Assembly (NCBI GenBank): GCA_948470475.1
Contig: OX419335.1
Coordinates: forward strand, 40,715,025 to 40,779,024
DNA: 64,000 nt
Direction: 5' to 3'
Source of the DNA: Galaxea fascicularis
Taxonomy: Eukaryota > Cnidaria > Anthozoa > Scleractinia > Euphylliidae
Positions within the stretch are counted from its first letter, which is position 1, and each line of letters begins with the position of its first letter. Positions 47,701-56,086 of this stretch are shown piece after piece. Both the position numbers and the translations under genes were made by a program. Under the pieces are notes generated by a model. The model was not told where the DNA came from. It did no database searches and was given only the letters and a program-made list of their open reading frames with translations.

Positions 47701-48413
47701 CAAGCACTGTTTTGCAATTGCATGAGCCAATGACAGATCGCCGTCGGAGCGGTGGCCAAGGCTCTAGCCATGTGAGAACAAATCGTCGTGTGAAAGCTTA
47801 GCTCCAGTTGATGGAGTCGACGCAGAATCTCCATCTCCACCAGTTCTTGTGTTCCGTGAACGACGGACTCTATCGTTATCTCGGTACTGCCGCCGATCTG
47901 TTGAAGATGGAACTCGCAGGATTGCTCGCTGTTTCGCAGACTGGGCACCAGGGACCGAACTGTCGCTTGAGGCAATATTTCTTCTCTGTATAACTTCTGT
48001 TGCCACATCAGTGTGGGTCTGTGGCTTCCGAGCAACACCACGGGAAACAGTATGTTCATGTCGTTGTGTTTGGCCAAGTATCCATCGTGCGTGTTGACGG
48101 CACCAAAGAAGATCCTCGGGGGTAAGGCCGTTATGTCCACAGGAGTCGTCTCCTCCAACGTCACAGCATTGCTGTGCCTGTACTGCGCGTAGTCCACGCC
48201 TTCTCCAAATCCTCCACCTTGCAAATATCCGATAAGATCATCGTGCACAGTGCCCTTGCCGTGATTGTACAGAAGCGCGCTGCTTTCAGCAAGGGCCGAT
48301 GCTCCACCATCGTCCGCGCGAATGAATCCGAAAGGGTCCCTCGTTGGGACTCTGTTGAGGAACGTGCGTGGATTTGCTGGTGCCGCGAATGGGTGAGGGA
48401 CGAGGTTCGTCAT
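44757..48413 (-). CDS. major capsid protein candidate, 1218 aa
   Basis: Length is in the range for the herpesvirus-type major capsid protein, which builds hexons and pentons. One uninterrupted globular chain without membrane segments, coiled coil or low complexity; rich in Pro, Phe and Asn. The N-terminus (PHPFAAPANPRTFLNRVP) and C-terminus (QQGRNRLISDVPKPNGFAY) look like ordered arm regions. I cannot align it to a named capsid protein by eye, so the call rests on size, composition and the presence of terminase and portal candidates in the same window. Divergent from the 48479 gene across only 65 bp. Confidence 0.65.
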   Translation of the reverse strand: MTNLVPHPFAAPANPRTFLNRVPTRDPFGFIRADDGGASALAESSALLYNHGKGTVHDDLIGYLQGGGFGEGVDYAQYRHSNAVTLEETTPVDITALPPRIFFGAVNTHDGYLAKHNDMNILFPVVLLGSHRPTLMWQQKLYREEILPQATVRSLVPSLRNSEQSCEFHLQQIGGSTEITIESVVHGTQELVEMEILRRLHQLELSFHTTICSHMARALATAPTAICHWLMQLQNSACNALMEAQPNKSRWVHKVLTKQLTTFCPSQFRNVSMRDPIRDLIKGLKKTSPEDDESPIYLATTATVTGLLTTENKDTITLPETQRIFYLEEDGNSKNNTFKPLQSFPGIGKREASQLPFIQVDGQNLPIVKMPDSSDKNGENTSPFVSRVTGMFAVPIGYALKHIPEVSTFREVDFNTVRMTAFDKGGEDGEIQWHRDVLCRSGLNDPALYDPHEYDKAMLTLDGGEAAVTAFRECFRGQDAYDSLVFSPTGITPRDREFNLCVSNHALYVDRSFGRTLSKTSTFAGLDPRSKFRATGIDGNRPLCTATGYLQSARSAIADMHDMKKDAANAFQPFLEECLGIPFDHNVEIENKNKDKTRERDVFAWLSEEPNFERVLFRQLRRLEVNDRLFHILRDVFLGNGVSKWMNMPRVLFAILEAANLGLFTPALHTLLETTYGIASILSGSKFQETVERLRKIHSAIDTFCRDAMTAFAVNDTNVHAYIFHELPTVLPVANVPRGTDTADSCDRDVPRAKLFTRRMFVETVLNLLATQMYAYPVENTPENYEYVFQLQVHDEQKRCETYRQPYFAGGFYTTYEYDVESMDAFQFTKVTGHHPLLGGKPSPDVSESRKNNFFHCHVSRQFADLRCMYGVSFTERVIAALACMRPHTPANAKAISPRVMTHTAAQIVRPGTFETHRLVAIRGGHPENMYNGFIACTPPVLLHRRTSNGGVSLSAFMQTAPVLPSKSTTTIQLPHYFCGGCISGMGSRMANIQGCLDRKTKLSSAVFDEDAFAVPVPSCFEYNEFGVPFFPIDGVYGASFLQERTRCNRPDPLHVMEGAYSYNPMTRSNAPSEILVLNRRLRAATSGQVELPPWSTKRRSLSGCAGLRQRLARLDIARKEGMKPDAQLGPGTSDNHLDISPDDQMCMFERFYHPGLKGHEYGQKSRSILGENSNSSLNWTQTLETQHRTLNQLINPLDQQGRNRLISDVPKPNGFAY

Positions 48414-48478
48414 GACTTCTCTATGAGCACAGTATTATTACGGTTACCTTGGTTTACGAGCATGATGTTAATGCCACC

Positions 48479-50074
48479 ATGGCCGAGTGGTTCAAGCGCA
48501 TCACAGACGTGTTGGCCGATCAGTTGTTTGCCCTGCAATTGGTCAGGCTTCGCGCTGCTGAATGCAACACTTCGGTGACTCGAATTCTCGATGCAGACGG
48601 GACAAGCGATGGAATTTTTCTCGCACTGAGCGAATTGCAAGAGTGCCGTCGTCAACTAATCGACAGATTCGGCGAGTGTCCCACCAAATTTAAGTGGAAC
48701 GCTTTGTATTGTTTGTGTGCCATCGACGTTTTGGTCGCGGAGGTGTTCGTCGACGGAGAGCACCCCAAACGGAAAAGCCTGAACGAGGAGGTGATGACTC
48801 GTGCCGCCAACACCCGTGATCTAGACGTGCTGGTGACCGAACAACTGTTGTTCGATTTTTTTTGGCGTGCGGATGGTGATCTCTCAAACACCTTGAAAAC
48901 GGCCATTGTTTCTACCGGAATCTTGTGCACGCAACGTAGTGTTCCTTATGGGTCAGCCTTCGCTCCCATTCCATGCACGCAATGTCGCTTCGATCACGCC
49001 TTCTCACCAGAGACCGAAATTCTCCAAGTCACGTGTACCCACCTCGCTGGTCCTCTAGCACCTGCCCCCCTCGATGCAAAACCCCTGGTACCCGATCTTC
49101 CCTGTACTCTCGACGAAAGTCCAGACATCGTCGCGGCCTGTCGCTTTCCGGTGCCCGACCGCGCCTTCGATCACTTGGACACCTCCGACGGCCTGAAAGA
49201 GTTCATGATGTCCTGTAGATCATCAACCACCAAAGTACCCCGTACTGCAGCAAGCACAGAAGCAGCACGAACGCACCTCGTGTTCTCAAAGGCATCGAGA
49301 GACTGCGAAGAAGAACGGGCCGAATTGGTTGAAATCCGAACGCTCATTCAAGAAGTGGCGACACAGCGACAGAACGCGACGTGCTGCAAAGTGCTTAGCG
49401 AATGGATGTTGTTGCGTCTGGTGGAAATTGTCGATGCGTTGGCACGCCGCCAAAAGTGCAGTAGCCGAGCAGGGGTTTTGGCGCCAATCGATCGTCAAGT
49501 GCACAGAGCAGCGTGCACTCGACTGAGACGCAATCTTTGCGCCATGGTCTTGCAAGACGCGGAACAGAGACAACTTTCAGATGCTTTTAATGACCTCGTG
49601 TTGGATCCGTTGACACGCGATCGCCAACGCATCTTCCGACCGTACATCGATTCCAGAAAACTCATGTATGCGATAGGTATCCCCCCCACCGAAATTTTGA
49701 AGTACGATCGATCCATCGCCGAAATTACTAACAAAAACGTCTTCGATCTGCCATCTCGCGATCCTCGCGACCAGTTCTTCAAGGCAGTATACGTATCTGG
49801 ACTGTTCCGCTTGTACTTGAACAGCATTGGTTGCGATGCCGAGTGCGTACCCGCTCTCTTTCGAGCCGACGATCGCGTCAAAGTGGATGGCTTTTGCTTC
49901 TCCGTCGATGGGGATGGCATCGTGGCGGTCATGCACGATCGCTACTTTGCTCGGGCCACCAACGAGACCATCTTGACGCTGTGCATTGCATGGATTCTGG
50001 AATTGCTCGCTCGTGAGGCTGCTGGAGACGCCACAGATTCTCTGAATCATTTGCTGGAGGCGACCACCATTTGA
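48479..50074 (+). CDS. hypothetical protein, 531 aa
   Basis: The first ATG is at 48479; the frame opens at a TTG (48449). Helix-rich, with a CTQCRFDH...CTH group (residues about 165-185) that may bind zinc and a Pro-rich linker after it. It overlaps the convergent membrane gene by 28 bp. Divergent partner of the capsid candidate; herpesviral packaging proteins with CxxC pairs (UL32-like) are a possible comparison, but I see no firm match. Confidence 0.7.
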   Translation: MAEWFKRITDVLADQLFALQLVRLRAAECNTSVTRILDADGTSDGIFLALSELQECRRQLIDRFGECPTKFKWNALYCLCAIDVLVAEVFVDGEHPKRKSLNEEVMTRAANTRDLDVLVTEQLLFDFFWRADGDLSNTLKTAIVSTGILCTQRSVPYGSAFAPIPCTQCRFDHAFSPETEILQVTCTHLAGPLAPAPLDAKPLVPDLPCTLDESPDIVAACRFPVPDRAFDHLDTSDGLKEFMMSCRSSTTKVPRTAASTEAARTHLVFSKASRDCEEERAELVEIRTLIQEVATQRQNATCCKVLSEWMLLRLVEIVDALARRQKCSSRAGVLAPIDRQVHRAACTRLRRNLCAMVLQDAEQRQLSDAFNDLVLDPLTRDRQRIFRPYIDSRKLMYAIGIPPTEILKYDRSIAEITNKNVFDLPSRDPRDQFFKAVYVSGLFRLYLNSIGCDAECVPALFRADDRVKVDGFCFSVDGDGIVAVMHDRYFARATNETILTLCIAWILELLAREAAGDATDSLNHLLEATTI

Positions 50075-50808
50075 CCGACGATCACCGTTCCGTCCATCAC
50101 AATGTCGGCCTCCGGGAAATCATCTGGAGGAATGGCTGCAGACGAAAACACCCAGGTAGAGCGTCCGGGTTCGTCGGGACGGGGAATCCATCGCATGGCC
50201 ATCAGACGGAGACTGCGATCCTTGAGCCCCGGAAGGCTCACGAGACTTTCTGTGCCAGACGTTGCGTTGAGGTACCGACGCAGGTACCACACCATGTCGT
50301 CGTCTTGAGCAAAGGACCACTCACCTCTACATTTCATGACGTCGTCTTCTGGAGCTCCGATGCTGCACGTAGGATTCATTTCAAAGTGGAAGCCGTCCCG
50401 ATCGCGAGTGTAAAGGACTCTGCCCCGAACGTCCACTCGTTGGTAACAGTCGCCGCGGGCACCCAATTTTCGCTGAGAGCAGGGCAGATCGCGATCGCCA
50501 AATCGGTTGATACAACTTTCTTCCCGAGATGGCCCGACTGCCAGAAAGAGAATGCCCAGCGATGCCAAGATCATAAAAAAGGCAACGCAGAGTTGGGCCT
50601 GAATGTATAGCCTAGGAACGTTGGTCGCATGGTTTTGCAGCGCCTCAAAAACTTCCCAGATGAAACGTTTGCGAGCGGAACGTAGTGCCAACCTGCCAAA
50701 CGGCTCGGAAATGTCATTCCTGGATAATGCAGTGTAGACCATTTTGACGATAGACGAATTTCCGGTTTGTGCAGTGCGACGTCGTAAGAAGTCTGCGGAA
50801 GTGGCCAT
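50047..50808 (-). CDS. type II membrane glycoprotein candidate, 253 aa
   Basis: The first ATG is at 50808 (MATSADFLRRR), 39 bp after a TATAAA. The cytoplasmic part is about 65 residues and basic, followed by a strong membrane segment (about 70-90, AFFMILASLGILFLAVG). The ectodomain has about six Cys and an NAT sequon. No homologue recognised. It ends in a convergent overlap with the 48479 gene. Overlaps the 50571-51053 frame at its start. Confidence 0.65.
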   Translation of the reverse strand: MATSADFLRRRTAQTGNSSIVKMVYTALSRNDISEPFGRLALRSARKRFIWEVFEALQNHATNVPRLYIQAQLCVAFFMILASLGILFLAVGPSREESCINRFGDRDLPCSQRKLGARGDCYQRVDVRGRVLYTRDRDGFHFEMNPTCSIGAPEDDVMKCRGEWSFAQDDDMVWYLRRYLNATSGTESLVSLPGLKDRSLRLMAMRWIPRPDEPGRSTWVFSSAAIPPDDFPEADIVMDGTVIVGQMVVASSK

Positions 50809-51053
50809 GACTGGTTTTTTGAACAACGATCTATTCTGAGTGGCACTTTATAAGACAAGTTAATCTGAAATGCTGTACAGGCACGATAGCGATGTACGGG
50901 TGAGCCGATCGACGACCACAAGATGCACAAGGCCAAACAGGTCGCGGCAAACAACGCGGCAACGCTACTAAAAATGGAGTCGCTGATTACTAGCCATCTC
51001 GATCGGTGGACCAGAAGTGCCAGCAAGAGATTGCGACGATTACGACGAGACAT
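50571..51053 (-). CDS. possible single-pass membrane protein, 160 aa
   Basis: ATG frame. It has a basic start (MSRRNRRN), a hydrophobic segment (residues about 28-48, SVAALFAATCLALCILWS) and a short ectodomain. The second half is read in another frame of the 50047-50808 gene and may be a shadow. Only the first 80 codons lie outside that gene. The protein could be real and overlapping, or a 5' exon spliced onward. Confidence 0.35.
   Translation of the reverse strand: MSRRNRRNLLLALLVHRSRWLVISDSIFSSVAALFAATCLALCILWSSIGSPVHRYRACTAFQINLSYKVPLRIDRCSKNQSWPLPQTSYDVALHKPEIRLSSKWSTLHYPGMTFPSRLAGWHYVPLANVSSGKFLRRCKTMRPTFLGYTFRPNSALPFL
50847..50852 (-). promoter_or_regulatory. TATA box of the 50047-50808 gene
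   Basis: CTTATAAAG on the minus strand, the same core as before the RNR2 gene, at a similar distance from the start codon. Confidence 0.55.
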
Positions 51054-51070
51054 TATTTTTTTCTTTTTAC

Positions 51071-51109
51071 TTTATTGATACTTTATAGTATCTAAATATG
51101 TGCAATAAA
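51071..51109. terminator. polyadenylation signals on both strands
   Basis: TTTATT at 51071-51076 (AATAAA on minus, for the 51125-52423 gene) and AATAAA at 51104-51109 on plus. No plus-strand gene ends nearby, so the second may be chance. Confidence 0.5.
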
Positions 51110-51124
51110 AACAAAGGAACAAGA

Positions 51125-52423
51125 CTACCGTTCGCACGTTCGGCAACTACCCACGTAGCTAGTTTTGGCAAAACAAAACGGCGATCTGTCACAGACGTGC
51201 AAGGGGTTGCGGTCTGGATGAGAAATACACAGAGTCAGCGAAGGGTTTAGAGGATTAAACAGGGGCACTCTGATGATTCGTGCAGATCTACACAACTGGC
51301 ATACGACCCGGTCTTGGTTGACGTCAAAAGCAATAGATTCCCCGGGTGGGGGATGCTTAAAATTTGGGATGGACTTGAGTTCCAGGCAATCTTTGCAGTA
51401 TAGGGCCGCCGTTTCACACGGGCAGCCTTTTCCCTCCTTTGGTTGCTTGAAAGGCATGAACCTGACCAGGCTGCTTTTGAGGCGAGCGTATCGCTTCACT
51501 ACCAGTGTCACGAAAAAGACGGCCGCGATATTGCATTGCCAAAATCGAGTATCCCACTGCTTAAAAACGGCGTCTGTTTTTTTTCCTTGCCAAAATTGAA
51601 AGTAGTCTTTCAGAGCAGCAACGACGTTCCTGTCGTTCACAAAGAGAGGTACGAGGGCCAAAGGAAACGGACTACAGTCCTTGTCTATAATCGCAATCAA
51701 CGCTCGGCGAGCGGCACACGTCACCTCGGGTATCTCAGGCACTTTGGGAACTGATCCGACGACCTTGAGAACTGCACTGTGAAACGTCAGCAGATCGCAT
51801 CGTTTCGGACAAATCACCAGACCATCCAAGTACGCGTGATCGTCCACCAGTCGACTGCAAAAGGCTTTAAGTCGGTTCGAAATTTCGCTGGGAAGATGAG
51901 CCATCGAACCAAATTTTTTCATCCAAGAGGTTTGCTCGTCGGCCGTCAACGATTGCCACGCACTTTTCGTCCACTGTTTCGCACGACTTCCTCCCTTGAC
52001 AGCCGCAGCAACAACTTGGATGAAACGCCAAGTTCGGAAAATGCGAGGTACGTCGTCGTTCCCCTCGCGGGCAAAAAATTGCCACAGGGCTACAAGTCGA
52101 TGCAACTCCGTACTAGACGAGAGCCGTGCCTTCAGTTCGGAACATCCGGTCTCGCTGTCGTTGGTCTCTGGGCAGGCCAACTGGATCACTCTTCGTTCCG
52201 ACTTCTCTAGATCTCGCCAAGCCGATTCGACGTTCGTATTCTTGTAGACACAGGTAAGGAAATAAGCAAATCGCACGCGTTGGTGTTCAAGTCCCAGTCC
52301 CGTTGCATCCACGTATCCACGTTGAACGCACAACACAAAACATCTGGCATTTCCATCGTATACGACGAAGGGAACGTACGTCAGAACCCTTTCTACGAGG
52401 GCATCGTCTATAATAGATCCCAT
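51125..52423 (-). CDS. protein with C-terminal Cys/His zinc cluster, 432 aa
   Basis: The ATG at 52423 is preferred; one at 52480 would add 19 residues that overlap the neighbour. The first 320 residues are helical, with a hydrophobic stretch (about 310-325, IAAVFFVTLVVKRY). The last 100 residues hold CPC, YCKDC, CQLC, LCISH, HVCDRSPFC and CRTC, enough for two or three zinc sites. Function unknown; DNA/RNA binding or an E3-type role are options. Minus-strand AATAAA at 51071. Confidence 0.65.
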   Translation of the reverse strand: MGSIIDDALVERVLTYVPFVVYDGNARCFVLCVQRGYVDATGLGLEHQRVRFAYFLTCVYKNTNVESAWRDLEKSERRVIQLACPETNDSETGCSELKARLSSSTELHRLVALWQFFAREGNDDVPRIFRTWRFIQVVAAAVKGGSRAKQWTKSAWQSLTADEQTSWMKKFGSMAHLPSEISNRLKAFCSRLVDDHAYLDGLVICPKRCDLLTFHSAVLKVVGSVPKVPEIPEVTCAARRALIAIIDKDCSPFPLALVPLFVNDRNVVAALKDYFQFWQGKKTDAVFKQWDTRFWQCNIAAVFFVTLVVKRYARLKSSLVRFMPFKQPKEGKGCPCETAALYCKDCLELKSIPNFKHPPPGESIAFDVNQDRVVCQLCRSARIIRVPLFNPLNPSLTLCISHPDRNPLHVCDRSPFCFAKTSYVGSCRTCER

Positions 52424-53148
52424 GACCTCTTGATCATAGCGAATAACATGATCGTAAACATGATGATAACCAAACACCATTCCCAGAACCCAAACACCGT
52501 TTTTTTTCTTGGAAAGTCAATGCCGTCAATTTTGCTTTTTTCCTCCAATTGTTTCGATCCGGTGACCACTTCCACAGCGAATGAATGGTCCGAGATGCTA
52601 GAGTTCAAGTAACACCAAATGCCGTGTATCGAATACTCGGTCATTCTGTCCAATTCGTGAATCCATGCCGTGATGTCGAACATGGGATACGAGCGAACGT
52701 CTTGGCACGTTATCCTTCCCAGGTTGGTCCCAGGAGTGGCAGTGTACACGACTTTGCCTCCCGCGACCTTCGAGACGGCGTCGGCAATAACGCTTTCGCC
52801 ACAGAGACAAACGCGAGGTTCACCTCTCTGCCAAGTCGTGGCCGGGGGTGGCTTCACCGCTTTGAGCTCCGTCGTGGTAGATTCATGTAAGATTCCCAAG
52901 CACATTCCGTGCTTCTCGGTCCAAAAGACGACCAAACAAAGTCGACCCTCCGTTTGGAGTGATTGCATGGTGTGGTTTATCGTCAAGACGTCCACGGGAT
53001 AAAGCCGTGAAATCTTGTTGACGTCTATGAATCCAACGCAATATCCTTGTGTCGACCTTTTGGAGGCACGAGAGACGTCCATTTTAAACTGTTCGTATAT
53101 TTCATCGAAGACGGCATCGCAACACGTGCACCTCTCGGCTGGATCCAT
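52408..53148 (-). CDS. C-terminally anchored membrane glycoprotein, 246 aa from first ATG
   Basis: The ectodomain-like body has many Cys and sequons (NHT, NSS), then one C-terminal membrane segment (FGFWEWCLVIIMFTIMLFAMI) and a five-residue tail. That is the plan of a type I membrane protein, yet the first ATG gives no signal peptide. The frame is open and protein-like for about 40 bp further upstream. A frame with a clear signal peptide ends just upstream (53153-53374) in a different phase. The two may be one gene, joined by splicing or broken by a frame change. Confidence 0.6.
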   Translation of the reverse strand: MDPAERCTCCDAVFDEIYEQFKMDVSRASKRSTQGYCVGFIDVNKISRLYPVDVLTINHTMQSLQTEGRLCLVVFWTEKHGMCLGILHESTTTELKAVKPPPATTWQRGEPRVCLCGESVIADAVSKVAGGKVVYTATPGTNLGRITCQDVRSYPMFDITAWIHELDRMTEYSIHGIWCYLNSSISDHSFAVEVVTGSKQLEEKSKIDGIDFPRKKTVFGFWEWCLVIIMFTIMLFAMIKRSWDLL

Positions 53149-53152
53149 CACA

Positions 53153-53374
53153 CTAGGGTCCTCTCGGTCTTCGTCGATCCAGACGAATGGTTTCGTTCAA
53201 TACGAAATCTCTCGTTTTTAATACGACCCCTTTTTGGACCAACACAGTTTTGGTGGTGGTGATTAAAATGCCCCATTCGGGTAATCCGCGAGAGAACTGG
53301 TCCGCGTCCTCTGAGGCGGACGATTGTGCGCAAAGACTACAGAACGTCGCCACCAAAAACCACACCTTTAACAT
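53153..53374 (-). CDS. signal-peptide-bearing frame, 73 aa
   Basis: ATG frame beginning LKVWFLVATFCSLCAQSSA, a good signal peptide with a cleavage site near SSA/SED, then about 50 residues of ectodomain-like sequence with an NET sequon. It stops 5 bp before the ATG of the 52408-53148 gene, which lacks a signal peptide. Either a small secreted protein or the 5' part of that gene. Confidence 0.5.
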   Translation of the reverse strand: MLKVWFLVATFCSLCAQSSASEDADQFSRGLPEWGILITTTKTVLVQKGVVLKTRDFVLNETIRLDRRRPRGP

Positions 53375-53452
53375 ATCGACCCGTGGTACAATAGACGATG
53401 TCGACGCTAATGCTATTCCTCGTATGCCTTTCCGGTGGCATAGTCGTTAACG

Positions 53453-54421
53453 TCAAAACAGTTGCACCAGCACTTTTTGGACCAGCGACGGCGGAATCTT
53501 GCCGGCCCATAGTTTTGGAGGAACCAACAAAGTTGGAATTCGAGACGCCCACGTGTGTGTCACGTAGCCAATTAGATGAACGATCAAGTAGGCTACCCAA
53601 AAGGCAAGACACGCCGTCCACGCGGTGGGATCGAGGATCAGGATCACGGCAAACGCTGCGAGCGACACCACCAAAATGGTCACGTAAGACAACAGACACA
53701 CAAAGACGCTGCAAATGCGAAGAAGCGCCGATGATTGTGTCATCAGAGAGGGAGCGACCGCAGCACTGCCCAAGATCAAAAAACAAACGACGAGAGGAAA
53801 CACGTGCTCTTCGAGTACGATCCTAGCAAAGACTTCTGTCCAGAGGCAAGCTGCAAAACGTCGGTACCGACGACGACGAGTGAGGCTGTGGTTTAGCCTC
53901 GGATGATGAAAGTAGTTCCACCGACTTGGATGATGACCCAGTCCTACCAAACCCATCACAGTCTGTTCGCATTCGTGGCGAGACGGATACCGCGTCTTCT
54001 CGACCGACTGATACACGAGATGAACAGTGGACCTTAGTTCTTCTGCTTCTTCGCGTTTTCCCTTTACTGCCACGAGAGCGTAAGGGTACACCAAAGCTAC
54101 CAGCCACGCAATAGCGCCACTCGTCAGACAGATTAGGGTAGAACTATCCAAAGAAACGCGGGCCTTACGCTGCCAGTCAAACGAACACGCGCGAGAGGAA
54201 ACAGAGGTCGTATAATCGGGTCGACAGCCATACACGTTGTGTCGTTCCCAAAAGAAGAAGCGACCCACCACGATGAAGCCACTCCCGGTAACCAAGAGAA
54301 GTACGGACGTAAAAAAACCTCCTCTCGATATTACGAGGGACATGATGCCTGCAGACATGTATCGCTGGAGAAGGCGCAGGCGTATAAGATCGTCGTTCTG
54401 GTACACTGTCGACGATAGCAT
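53453..54421 (-). CDS. multi-pass membrane protein, 322 aa
   Basis: The first ATG is at 54421. About five or six hydrophobic segments are visible: near 38-57, 98-120, 205-225, 230-250 and two more before the C-terminus. Between the second and third is a long soluble part with His/Arg-rich NYFHHPRLNHSLTRRRRYRR. Family not recognised. Part of a run of membrane genes at 50-54.4 kb. Confidence 0.65.
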   Translation of the reverse strand: MLSSTVYQNDDLIRLRLLQRYMSAGIMSLVISRGGFFTSVLLLVTGSGFIVVGRFFFWERHNVYGCRPDYTTSVSSRACSFDWQRKARVSLDSSTLICLTSGAIAWLVALVYPYALVAVKGKREEAEELRSTVHLVYQSVEKTRYPSRHECEQTVMGLVGLGHHPSRWNYFHHPRLNHSLTRRRRYRRFAACLWTEVFARIVLEEHVFPLVVCFLILGSAAVAPSLMTQSSALLRICSVFVCLLSYVTILVVSLAAFAVILILDPTAWTACLAFWVAYLIVHLIGYVTHTWASRIPTLLVPPKLWAGKIPPSLVQKVLVQLF

Positions 54422-54502
54422 GATTAGACAACAAAAACTCCTCGGCAAAGGGTCATTAACGCGCGTTCATTTATTGGGTACCATATAGACCGTTATACCG
54501 CC

Positions 54503-55678
54503 ATGTCAATGACGTACGAATCGCGAATTCTACTGTCGGAATTTTGGGCCAAGAATTATCTCGGTGGTGGAGTCACGACGGTAGAGCTGTATCTTTCGTC
54601 ATCGCTGAAAGGCACGGGACGGAGCGCAATGAATACGTTGCGTTTGGAGACTACAGAGAACAAGCGCAATTGGTTTGTCATCCGATTTAAGAAGGATGGC
54701 CGACGTGTAGAGATGCCGATCGGGAAGGACGATTTTGTGGACCCAAAAACTCTGGACAGACTTGCGTTTGACCTCGGATGGGTCGATTCAAAGGAATGGG
54801 ACGACAACCAGGTGTCTTGGCGACTCGACACCACCGAAGAAAGAAAACCCCTATCTATTTACGCTTTTGTCGTCGTCGCCTCTCGAACGACCGTCTGCAA
54901 TCTATTTGATGCCACCCAAGATGGCACAGACTACACTTGGGTGCCTTTGAACGCCCTTTTTTCAGATTTGCCAAATGGTGCCACTTTTGTAGGATGGAAG
55001 AAAGCAGCCAAAGAGGCAGCAAAGTTGCAATTGGAGAAGGTGGACAAAAAGTACATGTTTGAAAAATTGTTTCCACCCCTCTATCGCGATTACATAAGAA
55101 CTCTTCTACATCTACCCATTGCAGTCAATGGCAAGATCGTCAAGACCGTCGATTTTCGCAATGCCGATCCCAGAGCATTTAGAGCACTGTTAGATCACAG
55201 CGAAGCCTTCAATCCTGATGATATGTTTTATGCAATGGTTGCATTTCGAGTAAAGATCGGAGTCTCTAAGAAGGGAACACTCTTGGCATTTCCTCATCTT
55301 CCTGCTCGATCAGCCTCCACAAACTTCATCAGGCTGACAAGGAGCGACATCCCACAGGGGGCCGACGTCGTGCCCGTGGAAACCTCAACACCCAGACCAC
55401 ACTGGCATGCTCAATTTCCGATCGTAAACACCCAAGACTGTGTCGTATTGGACATGTCAACACTGAGTTTTTGGTCCTCGTTCCATGTCGCTTATTACTT
55501 GCGGGAGAACATATTTCCGCGCTCATCACATAGCGTTCTAGACGACGTGATCATCGCAGTTTTCTCCTGGAGAATGAGGTGGGCGTATACATTTGACAAG
55601 CCCCTCCCCTTACCCTTTAAGTCAAAGAGAGACACCCACAGCCGCGTCTACATCTCCCTTCTAAAACCGTGGTACTAG
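54503..55678 (+). CDS. hypothetical protein, 391 aa
   Basis: ATG start. Soluble, beta-rich in the first half and rich in aromatic residues. The middle has a basic helix (KKAAKEAAKLQLEKVDKKYM). No motif recognised; the size is in the range of a triplex or minor capsid protein, which is only a guess. AATAAA at 55701-55706. Confidence 0.7.
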   Translation: MSMTYESRILLSEFWAKNYLGGGVTTVELYLSSSLKGTGRSAMNTLRLETTENKRNWFVIRFKKDGRRVEMPIGKDDFVDPKTLDRLAFDLGWVDSKEWDDNQVSWRLDTTEERKPLSIYAFVVVASRTTVCNLFDATQDGTDYTWVPLNALFSDLPNGATFVGWKKAAKEAAKLQLEKVDKKYMFEKLFPPLYRDYIRTLLHLPIAVNGKIVKTVDFRNADPRAFRALLDHSEAFNPDDMFYAMVAFRVKIGVSKKGTLLAFPHLPARSASTNFIRLTRSDIPQGADVVPVETSTPRPHWHAQFPIVNTQDCVVLDMSTLSFWSSFHVAYYLRENIFPRSSHSVLDDVIIAVFSWRMRWAYTFDKPLPLPFKSKRDTHSRVYISLLKPWY

Positions 55679-55978
55679 TTCAGAGAGAATCGTACCAACC
55701 AATAAACAATGTTCTCCGTTTCTGTTATTGTTCAACTATCGCCGTCAAATAAACAAAGATAATGAAGACCGTTCAGTTGTCATCTGTGTTATCTGGGTCA
55801 CGATTGAAATGATCACGATCTACTACGCGAGTTATTTTACATTATACCTCGGAACGAACAGACACTCCAGCACCTCATCTCACATCAACTGGTGACCTGG
55901 AAGAGAAAGGCGTGACAAAAGATCGACCCTGTAGATATGACAAAATGACATTTCTTTATTATCTCGTATGTATATAGG

Positions 55979-56035
<57 letters not shown>

Positions 56036-56086
56036 CATATATAATATATATATAATATACATACATATATACAGATGTTTACATAT
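55679..56086. other. intergenic spacer, 408 bp, with AT microsatellite
   Basis: Holds the AATAAA at 55701 and another at about 55747, some unique sequence, and a TA-repeat tract at about 55968-56073 that reaches almost to the end of the TRAF-like gene. No gene seen. Confidence 0.65.
55968..56073. repeat. AT microsatellite
   Basis: About 105 bp of (TA)n with a few G/C interruptions, between two gene ends. Confidence 0.85.
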
